Shown here: piece by piece, positions 52,730-60,994 of the stretch
Numbering within the stretch: the stretch's first letter is position 1
Layout of the letters: each line of letters opens with the position of its first letter
Assembly (NCBI GenBank): GCA_964577115.1
Contig: CAZNXJ010000010.1
Location: 1-64,000, forward strand
Length of the DNA stretch: 64,000 bases
Source of the DNA: CAZNXJ01 sp964577115
GTDB lineage: Bacteria > Planctomycetota > Planctomycetia > Pirellulales > Pirellulaceae
Reading direction: 5' to 3'
The notes under the pieces: model-generated
Seen by the model: the letters and a program-made list of their open reading frames with translations, nothing else
Databases searched by the model: none
What the model was told of the DNA's origin: nothing
Translations under genes and position numbers: made by a program

Positions 52730-53627
52730 CCTGCCCTCCGGCGAGGATGGCGCCTTCCCGTCCTACCGCGACGGCGTACACCCAGCCGTCCAGAACGGGC
52801 TGCTGATGAACGACGGTGACCGAGCGGCTGTCGATGACGCGGACCGTCCCGTCATCACAGCCGACCACCACATGCTGCGCGTCGTGCGTCCAAGCGGCGC
52901 AAAGCGGAATTGTATCGAGTCGAGCGAAGCGCACCATCCTGCCGATGGTGGGCTGCCAGAACCGCACGGTGCGATCCGCTGCGACGGTGGCAGCGAGCGG
53001 CAGCCGTGCATCGGGGCTGGACGGCGGCATGGCGAGCGCATGGACGGTGGCCGTGTGCTGCGAGAGCGTCCGAATGAGCGTCCTGTCGGATGCGAGCCAG
53101 ACTCGCAGCGAATGGTCGGCGCTGGCCGTCACAAGCGTCTTGGGCGACAGAAATGCGACGCCGGATACTGGTCCCGAGTGGCCGCGCAGTTCGCCGAGCA
53201 CCTTGCCGGTTTCCGCATTCCACAGCAGGGCCAGTCCGTCCGCGCCGGCGCTGGCCCAAACTTTGCCGTCGCTCGACCATGCCACGTCATAGACCAGATC
53301 GGAATGGTGTGCGTAGCGGGCCATGACCTCGCGGGAGGGCCAGGCAAGTTCGACTACAAGGCCTTCTTCTCCAGGACGCCCGCCGCTGGCGAGTAGACGG
53401 TGGCCAGTAGGGGCAAACGCAACATCGTGAATGTTGTCGAGACCTACGTCGAGCACTTCAATTATTTGCCGCGATGCGGCGTCGTACAGCGTGATGCCGA
53501 ACTGCGATCCCGCAAGAATTGTGCGACCATCAGGTGTCCATGTCAGGCACGTAATTGGCGCGCGTTGGGCGGCCGGCAGTTCTGTCGCTAGCAGGACGGT
53601 GACCAGGAGCAACGTTGCGAAACGCAT
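52671..53627 (-). CDS. Exported WD40-repeat protein
   Basis: A 318-residue protein from ATG 53627 with a signal peptide (MRFATLLLVTVLLATELPAAQ). About seven WD40-like blades follow: ITCLTWTPDGRTILAGSQFGITLYD, HDVAFAPTGHRLLASGG, VYDVAWSSDGKVWASAGADGLALLWN, VSGVAFLSPKTLVTASADHSLRVW, VAADRTVRFW, CAAWTHDAQHVVVGCDDGTVRVID and VYAVAVGREGAILAGGQDGKLYEI. It is a beta-propeller scaffold or binding protein. It follows the DUF1501 gene (5-bp gap), a regular arrangement in planctomycetes where such proteins accompany DUF1549/DUF1553 cytochromes. The exact role is unknown. Confidence 0.85.
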   Translation of the reverse strand: MRFATLLLVTVLLATELPAAQRAPITCLTWTPDGRTILAGSQFGITLYDAASRQIIEVLDVGLDNIHDVAFAPTGHRLLASGGRPGEEGLVVELAWPSREVMARYAHHSDLVYDVAWSSDGKVWASAGADGLALLWNAETGKVLGELRGHSGPVSGVAFLSPKTLVTASADHSLRVWLASDRTLIRTLSQHTATVHALAMPPSSPDARLPLAATVAADRTVRFWQPTIGRMVRFARLDTIPLCAAWTHDAQHVVVGCDDGTVRVIDSRSVTVVHQQPVLDGWVYAVAVGREGAILAGGQDGKLYEIAWRPTADENARQ

Positions 53628-53632
53628 GGCGG

Positions 53633-55018
53633 TCAACTTAAGAGGGGTTCGACAAGGCGGCGGCCGGCATTGATCGCGACGGGCCGGCCGTCGGATGTCG
53701 TCAGCGTCTGGTCGGGATCGATCCCCAACAACACGTAAATCGTACGCGCGAGCTCCTCCGGCAGAACCGGATCCTCACGTGGGCTCTCGCCATGCGCATC
53801 GCTCGAACCGATCACTTGTCCTTCAATGCCGGCGCCGGCCAACGCCACACTGAATACGCGTGGCCAGTGATCGCGCCCGCCCGCCGTGTTGACTTTGGGT
53901 GTACGCCCGAACTCGCCCATGAGCACGACGAGCGTATCGGCGAGCATGCCACGTTCGTACAGATCGATAAGAAGCGCCGAGAAGGCTCGGTCGAGATTAG
54001 GAATCAGCCCGACATGGCCTCCCGTGTAACCTTCCTGGAGTCGGTTCACGAGTCCTTCGTGCGTGTCCCAGCCGCGGTCGGTGACCGTGACGAAGGGCAC
54101 ACCCGCCTCCAGGAGACGACGAGCCAGCAGGCAGCTTTGACCGATGGTGCGGGGACCATAGCGATCGCGCACACGCTGCGGCTCCTCCGACAGATCCAAC
54201 GCTCGTCGGGCATCGGGCGACGTGAGTAGCCGATAGGCTTGTTCAAGCAGTGGGTTCGACGCGTCGGTTCGGTGTTCTGCCTCCGCTGCGAAACGATCCA
54301 GCATGCCCACCATGGCTTGCCGCCGCCGAAAGCGATGGGCATCAAGACCGGGGTAGAGGGCCAAACCCTCGACGCGAAAATCAGCGCGGCTCGGATCGCT
54401 ACCAAGTGAGAAGGGGCGTGCGCCCGCAGGCAGGTATCCGGCGCCCGCGAAGGGACTCGCGTTAGGCACCGCGATGTACGATGGCAAATCCGCCGAGTTG
54501 TTCCGCAAATGCGAAAGAATGGATCCGTAGCTGGGATATTGCAGTGCGGGTGAAGGTTTATAGCCCGTCAATAAATAATGGCTGCCGAAGTTGTGCTCGC
54601 CGAGCGTCGACGTCATGGATCGAATCACGGCGACGCGCCCAAGCTGCTGGGCCGTAAGCGGCATCAGCTCGGATAGGGCAACACTCGGCAATGCACTCGA
54701 GATCGTGCCGAAAGGTCCTCGCACTTCCTGCGGAGCTTCCGGTTTGGGATCGAACATGTCTAAATGACTCGGTCCGCCGTCGAGCCAGATCAGAACGCAC
54801 CGCCGAGCCCGCGGGGCGTCGCGGCGAGGCTCCTCAGCACGCGCCGCCATGGCTCGCAGCCAGTCGACCGTCCCGAGCCCAAGCACGGACAATGCACCGC
54901 AGCGCAGCACCTCGCGCCGAGTGCGTTGCGGGACCGTGCGGCGTCCAGCTCCCACGTCGCCAAGCGATTCGCTTGTTAATGGTTTGTGCGAAACTCGCGG
55001 CAATTCAGCAGCGCCCAT
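53633..55018 (-). CDS. DUF1501 protein (exported, sulfatase-like fold)
   Basis: A 461-residue planctomycete DUF1501 protein. A Tat-like signal TRREVLRCGALSVLGLGTVDWL is at about 33-54. Conserved parts are CVLIWLDGGPSHLDMFDPKPEAP (alkaline-phosphatase/sulfatase-like Asp), GEHNFGSHYLLTGYKPSP, WDTHEG, LVVLMGEFGRTPKVN with GRDHWP, and the end TIYVLLGIDPDQTL. The fold is that of the alkaline phosphatase superfamily; activity is unproven. DUF1501 genes almost always follow DUF1549/DUF1553 genes. It starts with ATG 55018 inside the end of the DUF1549 gene (43-bp overlap), which suggests coupling. Confidence 0.9.
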   Translation of the reverse strand: MGAAELPRVSHKPLTSESLGDVGAGRRTVPQRTRREVLRCGALSVLGLGTVDWLRAMAARAEEPRRDAPRARRCVLIWLDGGPSHLDMFDPKPEAPQEVRGPFGTISSALPSVALSELMPLTAQQLGRVAVIRSMTSTLGEHNFGSHYLLTGYKPSPALQYPSYGSILSHLRNNSADLPSYIAVPNASPFAGAGYLPAGARPFSLGSDPSRADFRVEGLALYPGLDAHRFRRRQAMVGMLDRFAAEAEHRTDASNPLLEQAYRLLTSPDARRALDLSEEPQRVRDRYGPRTIGQSCLLARRLLEAGVPFVTVTDRGWDTHEGLVNRLQEGYTGGHVGLIPNLDRAFSALLIDLYERGMLADTLVVLMGEFGRTPKVNTAGGRDHWPRVFSVALAGAGIEGQVIGSSDAHGESPREDPVLPEELARTIYVLLGIDPDQTLTTSDGRPVAINAGRRLVEPLLS

Positions 55019-57096
55019 AAAAAATCCTCCCAGAACGCTTCACGCGACGTGGCCATCGAGGATTGCTCAAGCCAGTAGGTCTGCTCGGCGGTACTCGGCG
55101 GGCGGCAGAGTGCCCGCACATAGAGTGCACCCAATATTTCCGCATCCTGTTTACCTTCGGAGAGCCATTGTCGAACGCGGCTACCTTTGCAAACGAGCTT
55201 TCCGTTCAGCAGTGGTCCGTTCAGTAGTTGCAGCGTACGGGAGAGCGTTTCGGCGCTGGCTTCTTCGGCCGTCATCGATCCATCGCGTGGGCAGCGGCCC
55301 AGTACATCGAGATACGGAGATGGAATGCGCGAGTCGTAGAGCGCAATTGCGCGGGTGCCGGCGGGCACGTTCGGGTAGGTCTCCGGAATGCCCGTCACAT
55401 CGGCGATGCAGTCGCTGATTACCTCGGCGAGCAGCGGGCGCCCCATGGCATGCGAGTAGAAACGGTCGTCGACGGTGTTGGCGTCCCGTCGCTGGGAACT
55501 TCGCGCGTAAGCCGCGCTGCTGACGATGCGGCGGATAATATGTCGAAGGCTCCACTGATGCGCCACAAAATCCTCGGCCAGCTGGTCGAGTAGTTCCGGA
55601 TGCGATGGGGGATTGGTCACGCGCAAATCATCGACCGGTTCAACCAGCCCGCGGCCCATTAAATCCCGCCAAATGCGATTGACCATCGAACGGGCCAGCA
55701 GCGAAGGGCTCTGTTGGTCCGTGACCAACTCGGCAAGCCGCTCACGATCGATCACCTCCGCTGTCTCGGCGGTTGCACCTGGAAGGCGAGGCCGAGCGGG
55801 CTCGCCGGTGCGTGGGTGAGTTACTTCACCTCGCTCAGCATCTTCGACGATACGCTTTGCGCTGACGCGAGCGAAGATGGCAGCCAGACCGTGGTAGTCG
55901 TCCTGCGTCCAGCGATCGAGTGGATGATCATGGCAATTCGCACATCGCAGGCGCACGCCAAGGATGGATTCGGAAAAGAATTCAGCGAGCTCGCGCGGCC
56001 CCGCCGCTGCTCGTAGAAAGTTGGCCTCGCCGGTTTCGTAGCTGTCGCCTGTCGCGACGAGCATCGCTCGCACGATCGACGCATACGAGCGATCTTGAGC
56101 GATGCTCTCACGCAAAAATGCGTGAAATGCGCGTGCTCCTTCGGGCTGAAGAGTTCCGGATTGAACGCGAAACAACTGAGCAAGCTTGAGTGTCCAAAAG
56201 TCGACAAATCGCTCGCTTTCGAGCAAACGATCGACGAGGCGCTGCCGCCGGTCATGGGCCGGGTCGTTCAGAAAGGCTTGTAGCGACTCGGGCGCGGGCA
56301 GCGAGCCTGTGAGATCCAGCCAGACGCGCCGAGCGAACTGAGTATCGCTCGCTTGTGGCGAAGGAGGAATACGCAAATCCGCCAGCGTCGCAAGAATGTG
56401 TTCATCGATATAGTTGAACTTCGGTTCGTCGGCAATGTTGAACCCCTCGCTTGTCAGCGGCATGCGCACGCGCACGGCACGTACCTGGTTCAGGTAGCGT
56501 GCGACGAGCGTATGTTGTCCGGGACGAAGGGCAGTGATCTGCTGAGCCGAGTGCACCTCGAGCGCCGAAGGATCTTCGGCGGATAGCAAGACGAGCGGCG
56601 AGACGTCGCGAACGCTTCCATCACTGAAACGAGCCGTGAACCGCAGCCGGAACGTATCCCCCGGGCGTTCGATGGTTACCTCCGACGGCTCGATTTCCAG
56701 CGCTTCGAGCTGACGCAAGCGAGCACGTGGAGCCTGCTGTGCGATCCAGCGCTCGAGCAGTCGCGACTCGGGTGAGTCTGATAAGAAGCGCGTGCCACCG
56801 CCGTGTTCGAGTTGTTCGGTTGGTTTTCGTAGGAGAAGGCTCTCGTTGGGATGCGCGTAGTTCACTCGGCGCCCTTCCCACTGCCGCACGATTTGCTCGT
56901 AATCGAACGCGGGATCCATGCCCAATAGCGAGAGACGAAAACCACCACGTCCTGCGGCGGCTCCATGGCACGCCCCCGCATTGCAGCCGGATACCGTGAG
57001 GATGGGGATGACTTCCGTATCAAAGTCGACCGGATCGCCGGCAATCGCGATCCGACCAACGGCGCAGGCCAGGAGAAGACAGGCGAGCCATCGCAT
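54976..57096 (-). CDS. DUF1549/DUF1553 planctomycete cytochrome-c-like protein
   Basis: A 706-residue exported protein from ATG 57096 (GAGGA 7 nt upstream; ATG 57111 is also in frame). A signal peptide covers residues 1-19 or so. A C-x4-CH-like site (SGCNAGACHGAAAG) starts the protein, followed by an Ig-like domain (about 130-215), DUF1549 (KFNYIDEHILATLADLRIPPSP to GVRLRCANCHDHPLDRW, a CxxCH heme site) and DUF1553 (QQSPSLLARSMVNRIWRDLMGRGLVEPVDDLR onward, ending ALLNCREFRTNH). It is a classic planctomycete protein of unproven redox function. The second gene of its operon, before DUF1501. Confidence 0.92.
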   Translation of the reverse strand: MRWLACLLLACAVGRIAIAGDPVDFDTEVIPILTVSGCNAGACHGAAAGRGGFRLSLLGMDPAFDYEQIVRQWEGRRVNYAHPNESLLLRKPTEQLEHGGGTRFLSDSPESRLLERWIAQQAPRARLRQLEALEIEPSEVTIERPGDTFRLRFTARFSDGSVRDVSPLVLLSAEDPSALEVHSAQQITALRPGQHTLVARYLNQVRAVRVRMPLTSEGFNIADEPKFNYIDEHILATLADLRIPPSPQASDTQFARRVWLDLTGSLPAPESLQAFLNDPAHDRRQRLVDRLLESERFVDFWTLKLAQLFRVQSGTLQPEGARAFHAFLRESIAQDRSYASIVRAMLVATGDSYETGEANFLRAAAGPRELAEFFSESILGVRLRCANCHDHPLDRWTQDDYHGLAAIFARVSAKRIVEDAERGEVTHPRTGEPARPRLPGATAETAEVIDRERLAELVTDQQSPSLLARSMVNRIWRDLMGRGLVEPVDDLRVTNPPSHPELLDQLAEDFVAHQWSLRHIIRRIVSSAAYARSSQRRDANTVDDRFYSHAMGRPLLAEVISDCIADVTGIPETYPNVPAGTRAIALYDSRIPSPYLDVLGRCPRDGSMTAEEASAETLSRTLQLLNGPLLNGKLVCKGSRVRQWLSEGKQDAEILGALYVRALCRPPSTAEQTYWLEQSSMATSREAFWEDFLWALLNCREFRTNH

Positions 57097-57113
57097 GGCG
57101 CGTCCTCGCATGG

Positions 57114-58025
57114 TTAACGAGTCTTGGATTGCGGCGCTGCCTCGGGATGGCTGCCTCGCTGATCATGGCCATACTGCCGGGCCCAGCGGCGCAGCTGGTC
57201 CTGCGCCGCGGGCGTCCCATAGTTCTCGAGCTTTCCTCCATCGACGACGGCTCGAGCGATGCGGCCCAGTTCGCGCCGCCGCGCGGGATGCTCGCCCACG
57301 AACGCTTCGACGCGCTGAGCTGCTGCGCGGACTTCTTCCTCGCTGGCCTGTTTGTTAATGACCGCGGCCAGGAGGGCTCGAGGGATGGCTTCGCCAGCTT
57401 GATTTTGCATGGCGCGATCGCCGCCGCGGCAGAGGGCATCGAATTCGACCTGCGTTACTTTGCTGGTTCCCGCAATATTCGCAAGGGCCGCAACAATCGC
57501 CGGTCCGTCTGTCGTGGACGGTTGGACCAAGGCAAAGTTCGCAGCGACATGGCCATCACGGGCGACGAGCACGGTCAGGCTGACATCGCGATTGAGCCCC
57601 AACACGCCGGGGCCGTCGGCTCCGTCCAATGAAACGAGCACGGTGCCTTTAAGGTTCAGCGACCCGCGCGCGCGACGGAGGTATGCTTCGGCTTCGGAGC
57701 GATCGTCGTGTAGCCAGACCGTGGCGTGCTTCAGCTTTTCGGAATTCTCCGCGGCGTATTCGGCAAGCCCTCGGGCGACGGCGGCAGATGGCCGAGTGAG
57801 CGGGGCGTGGACAAAGACGAGAAGCAACGGTGCATTTCCAGCGCGTTCGACGATATCGATGTTTTCGCCGGCCAGGTCGTCATAGACTCCGCGTGCTTGG
57901 AAGGCGCCGAGCGGTTCGCCAGGCTGGGGGCCGGAAAATACCGCCGGTTCCTCCGCTCGCCCAGAAAACGCGAAAACCATCGCGGCGACGGTTGCGACAA
58001 TTGCGGAACGGCATGAGCCCAGCAT
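57114..58025 (-). CDS. Exported thioredoxin-fold-like protein heading the DUF1549 operon
   Basis: A 303-residue protein from ATG 58025; GGAGG is 6 nt upstream. A signal peptide (IVATVAAMVFAFSGRA) is followed by a redoxin-like stretch: GEPLGAFQARGVYDDLAGENIDIVERAGNAPLLLVFVHAPLTRPSAAVARGLAEYA, then TVLVARDGHVAANFALVQPST. The thioredoxin CxxC is absent; the equivalent place reads FVHAPLTRPS. The C-terminal part (about 190-303) is helical with ARRRELGRIARAVVDGGKLENYGTPAAQDQLRRWARQYG. It may bind a partner rather than catalyse disulfide exchange. It is followed by the DUF1549 gene. Confidence 0.7.
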   Translation of the reverse strand: MLGSCRSAIVATVAAMVFAFSGRAEEPAVFSGPQPGEPLGAFQARGVYDDLAGENIDIVERAGNAPLLLVFVHAPLTRPSAAVARGLAEYAAENSEKLKHATVWLHDDRSEAEAYLRRARGSLNLKGTVLVSLDGADGPGVLGLNRDVSLTVLVARDGHVAANFALVQPSTTDGPAIVAALANIAGTSKVTQVEFDALCRGGDRAMQNQAGEAIPRALLAAVINKQASEEEVRAAAQRVEAFVGEHPARRRELGRIARAVVDGGKLENYGTPAAQDQLRRWARQYGHDQRGSHPEAAPQSKTR

Positions 58026-58387
58026 CTTCGGCCTCCACGCATCGGAAAATGTCGAGAAACCGGGCGCTATTGTAACAGAAAGATGGCCCGCAACCTCAGC
58101 GCGGGGTACTTGCGCGGGCGCCGCCGCCGTATTTCCGAGTTTCTCGCAGGTGTACTCTCGGCCCCTCCTGCATTTCATGAATTGGAAGTGAAGGATAGAC
58201 TTGGCGAAGAGCACTACGGTGGCGATCCCGTCGTGGATGTGCCGCGTCGGAATGCCGCAGCCACTCGCTCGATCGCTCATGCTGCATTCGAATACAGAAT
58301 CAGCAACTCTGTTTATGCGAGGCGAAGCGCCGATGCCCGCCGCCGCCAATGCAGGTTTCCCACGAACCCGATCAGTACGCGATATCG
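58026..58387. other. Divergent region between the thioredoxin-like operon and hemB, 362 bp
   Basis: No gene can be supported. The in-frame extension of the minus-strand gene up to 58349 lacks any feature. The minus-strand -10-like TACAAT is at 58069-58074; a hemB promoter is not obvious. The middle contains short A/T-rich patches around 58170 and 58300. Confidence 0.45.
58069..58097 (-). promoter_or_regulatory. Candidate promoter of the DUF1549/DUF1501 operon
   Basis: On the minus strand -10 TACAAT (58074-58069) is preceded after 17 bp by the poor -35 GAGGTT (58097-58092). Transcription would start near 58062, giving a leader of about 37 nt with the GGAGG site in it. Confidence 0.35.
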
Positions 58388-59416
58388 ATGAACAGCAAAT
58401 TCCACCTGGCCCGATTTGCGACGGGCGCCTTTCCGTCCACTCGACTGCGCCGTACTCGGCGGTACGACTGGAGCCGGCGGCTGGTCGCCGAGCATCGCCT
58501 CAGCGCGGACGATTTAATATGGCCCGTGTTTATTCATGAAGAAGAAGGGCGCGCGCCGGTCGCTTCGATGCCCGGTGTCTTCCGCTTGGGGATCGGTCCG
58601 CTTATCGAGGAGGCTCGGCGAGCCCTTGAATTAGGAATACCTGCGATCGCGCTGTTTCCCGCGACGGATCCGGAGAAGAAAACACCGGACGGCGACGAAG
58701 CGCTGAATCCGGACAATCTTATTTGCCGAGCGGTTCGGGAGCTTAAGCAGAAGGTGCCGGAACTGGGCATTATCTGCGATGTCGCGCTCGATCCTTATAC
58801 CACGCACGGGCAGGACGGGTTAGTCCGCGACGGTTATGTGGTCAATGATGAAACCGTGGGAACGCTTTGTCGTCAGGCTGTTGTGCAAGCGTCCGCGGGC
58901 TGCGATGTCATCGCTCCCTCCGACATGATGGACGGACGGATCGGTGCTATTCGGCGCGCGCTGGATGAGGCGGGATTCGAACACGTGTTGCTGCTCAGCT
59001 ACGCCGCGAAATATGCTTCGGCCTTTTATGGACCGTTTCGCGATGCCGTTGGCTCGGCAGGAAACCTTGCGAAAGGGGATAAGCGCACTTACCAGATGGA
59101 CCCGGCGAACAGTGATGAGGCGCTACGCGAAGTGGCACTGGATCTTCAGGAAGGCGCGGACTTGATCATGGTCAAACCCGGGATGCCGTACCTGGATATC
59201 GTGCGGCGCGTGAAGGAGCAATTTGCCGTTCCGACGTACGCTTATCAGGTTAGTGGCGAGTATGCGATGCTGTGCGCGGCCGCCGAGCGTGGCTGGCTCG
59301 ACCGGGAAAAGACGGTACTCGAAAGCCTCTTGGCGTTCAAACGAGCCGGTGCCGACGGCATTCTGACATACTTCGCCGTCGAGATTGCGACGTACTTGCG
59401 CAATGCGGGCGGATGA
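58388..59416 (+). CDS. hemB: Delta-aminolevulinic acid dehydratase (porphobilinogen synthase)
   Basis: A 342-residue HemB from ATG 58388 (ATG 58349 is also in frame). It condenses two 5-aminolevulinate molecules to porphobilinogen for heme and related tetrapyrroles. Schiff-base lysines are Lys208 (LLSYAAKYASAFYGPFRDA) and Lys263 (LIMVKPGMPYLD). The metal site reads DVALDPYTTHGQDG, with Asp where zinc-type enzymes have Cys, so it is of the Mg2+-dependent class. The family patterns GCDVIAPSDMMDGR and AVPTYAYQVSGEYAML are complete. It supplies the heme the respiratory chain needs, but is not in that operon. Confidence 0.95.
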   Translation: MNSKFHLARFATGAFPSTRLRRTRRYDWSRRLVAEHRLSADDLIWPVFIHEEEGRAPVASMPGVFRLGIGPLIEEARRALELGIPAIALFPATDPEKKTPDGDEALNPDNLICRAVRELKQKVPELGIICDVALDPYTTHGQDGLVRDGYVVNDETVGTLCRQAVVQASAGCDVIAPSDMMDGRIGAIRRALDEAGFEHVLLLSYAAKYASAFYGPFRDAVGSAGNLAKGDKRTYQMDPANSDEALREVALDLQEGADLIMVKPGMPYLDIVRRVKEQFAVPTYAYQVSGEYAMLCAAAERGWLDREKTVLESLLAFKRAGADGILTYFAVEIATYLRNAGG

Positions 59417-59537
59417 GAGTCGCTGATGCGCGGCCACCAGGGCGACAAGCATTCTCGATGCACTCGCGCCTGCGGCCCTGAAAGAATTCGGTGGCCATAC
59501 ACCGGCGAGAACGTGGTGATGGAATTATGACCCCGAG

Positions 59538-59564
59538 GTACGGGCGGCGTGACGCCGCCCGTAC
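59538..59564. repeat. Perfect GC-rich hairpin
   Basis: GTACGGGCGGCG (59538-59549) pairs over all 12 bases with CGCCGCCCGTAC (59553-59564) around a 3-nt loop. It lies between hemB and the convergent small basic gene. No T-tract follows on either side, so it may be a Rho-related or REP-like element rather than an intrinsic terminator. Confidence 0.6.
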
Positions 59565-59615
59565 GTCCGCTTGCTGCATTGTTGGGAGCGACAATCGGTC
59601 GCATCCCGATGCGAT

Positions 59616-59975
59616 TTAGCGGGCAAGGCTCGCATAGGCATCGAGCGCTCGGCGAGCACGCTCGACGTCGCCGACGCTTTGCACGAACTTCTTCGCTTCG
59701 ACCAGGCTCTCGTACGCGATCGACGCTCCGCCCTTGCGCGCAGCAGCACCAGCCGCCGGATCGCTCGCGGCCCGTGCGGGCCGACCACCCCTTCGCCCAT
59801 TTCCGCTGGAGCCTAGGCCAAGCTTCGACTTGATCGTGCTGACGTACTGGGGAGTGATTTCGAGTCCCTTCTCCGTCAGCTTAGCGGCAGCTTCGCTCGG
59901 CGATGCATTCGGGTTCTCCTGGTAAAACTCCTTGATTGCCGCCGTCTTATTCGGGCTACCTTTTTTGCGTGCCAC
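59616..59975 (-). CDS. Small basic protein with helical N-terminal domain (possible DNA binding)
   Basis: A 119-residue protein starting with GTG 59975, chosen because AGGAG lies 7 nt upstream; an ATG at 60005 is in frame. Residues 1-55 (MARKKGSPNKTAAIKEFYQE, PNASPSEAAAKLTEKGLEI, TPQYVSTIKSKLGL) look like a winged or three-helix DNA-binding domain, with the basic KKGSPNK start. A Gly/Arg/Ala-rich linker follows (GNGRRGGRPARAASDPAAG), then a helix with SIAYESLVEAKKFVQSVGDVERARRALDAYASLAR. Similar small proteins are frequent in planctomycetes without known function. It could be nucleoid-associated. Upstream is an A/T-rich promoter-like region. Confidence 0.6.
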   Translation of the reverse strand: MARKKGSPNKTAAIKEFYQENPNASPSEAAAKLTEKGLEITPQYVSTIKSKLGLGSSGNGRRGGRPARAASDPAAGAAARKGGASIAYESLVEAKKFVQSVGDVERARRALDAYASLAR

Positions 59976-60796
59976 CTTGTGTCTCCTGAGATGCGTTGGA
60001 CTCATTCATTCTTGGCGGCCGACTTCCGCCTGCACTATTGAACCTTGGGAAACATCGCTGCGTTGCGTGAACCTCGCGATCACACATCGGATGTCAACGC
60101 TATGCGGGGCAGTCGTTGTTTCCTCAGTCGGCTCCTTACGTTGCACTTATTCTAGCCGTGCACGCAAGTTTTCAAACTACACATACACAGTCTTTCTCTA
60201 CTTTATTTTCAATTTGCTGACTGCGTAGACGTAATATTGTTCGGGTGGAGCAGGGGTGAGACTATATCGCTAGAGACGCTTCCGGGCGACTTTTTCCGTC
60301 GCATGCGGTGTTACTCAAGCTTTTCGAACTGTGCCTCAAGCAACAACGAATACTCCCCAACTGTCGGATATCGTTCCGCTGGGAGTGCCACGTAGGTGAC
60401 GCTCACAAGGCGGAGCCGCCTCCCGAAACGTGCATTGCAGGGTCGCCAGTACGCGGGCGCACGGCCTGGCAACCGCCCGCGCCCTTACAGCTCGGCGACA
60501 TATCGGCGCGCGGTATTGTCATCCGTTCGACAAACGCCCGCATGATGTAAGGCCGGCGATAGAGAGTATGCGCCGCTGTTATAAAACCCTCGTTGTGGAG
60601 GGTGTGTAGTTGCCAGGGGTGGGAGGTGCAGTCGCTGTATTGAGCGCCCAATTGCATCATTTCGAGTGATACGGATGGATTTGCGACCGCGTGTAGTGCC
60701 CGTGGCGAGGGGATGATAGTTGCGAGGCGGCACGCGTCCATTCTGTGTGCTAGAGTTTACGCGACGACTCTAGAGTGGGCGGATGGAGGGGCAGCC
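59976..60796. other. Gene-poor region, 821 bp
   Basis: No gene is supported across this stretch. From about 60150 to 60240 it is clearly A/T-rich compared with the window, with a minus-strand promoter candidate (60184-60212). Small palindromes occur, e.g. AGGCG-GAGC-CGCCT near 60408-60421. The minus-strand frame 60403-60741 has 112 codons but no domain, signal or SD and I do not accept it. No tRNA-like fold was seen. The last part leads to the zinc-ribbon gene at 60797. Confidence 0.5.
60184..60212 (-). promoter_or_regulatory. Candidate promoter in A/T-rich patch
   Basis: On the minus strand TTGAAA (60212-60207), a 17-bp spacer and TGTGTA (60189-60184) fit a sigma-70 promoter, though the -10 is weak. 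It would give a leader of about 200 nt for the small basic protein gene. Confidence 0.35.
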
Positions 60797-60952
60797 ATGG
60801 GGGTATTTTACGAACCGCGATGTCCGCAGTGTCTGCATCGGAAGCTGCGTCGCTCTCGACCGCGCTGGTTTGAATACCCCCTTTATGTCGTATTGCTCCA
60901 GCCATATACCTGCCCCCACTGCTTCACTCGCTTCTATCGGCCCTGGGTTTAG
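60797..60952 (+). CDS. 51-residue zinc-ribbon-like protein
   Basis: A very small gene with a strong SD: GGAGG (60785-60789) is 7 nt upstream of ATG. The protein MGVFYEPRCPQCLHRKLRRS ... YTCPHCFTRFYRPWV has two CPxC knuckles (CPQC near residue 9, CPHC near 40) and fits a zinc ribbon; the segment between includes a hydrophobic stretch WFEYPLYVVLLQPYTC that resembles part of a membrane-proximal helix. No partner is adjacent. A longer frame from 60713 has no support. Function unknown; small zinc-ribbons often act as protein or nucleic acid adaptors. Confidence 0.6.
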   Translation: MGVFYEPRCPQCLHRKLRRSRPRWFEYPLYVVLLQPYTCPHCFTRFYRPWV

Positions 60953-60994
60953 CTGAGCGAGAGTAGCTGCGAGACCTGTACGGCCATTCAGGAT

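Noticed and set aside
60403..60741. 112-codon minus-strand frame in the gene-poor region
   Set aside because: No SD, no domain, mixed composition unlike neighbours. Might be revisited if conserved.
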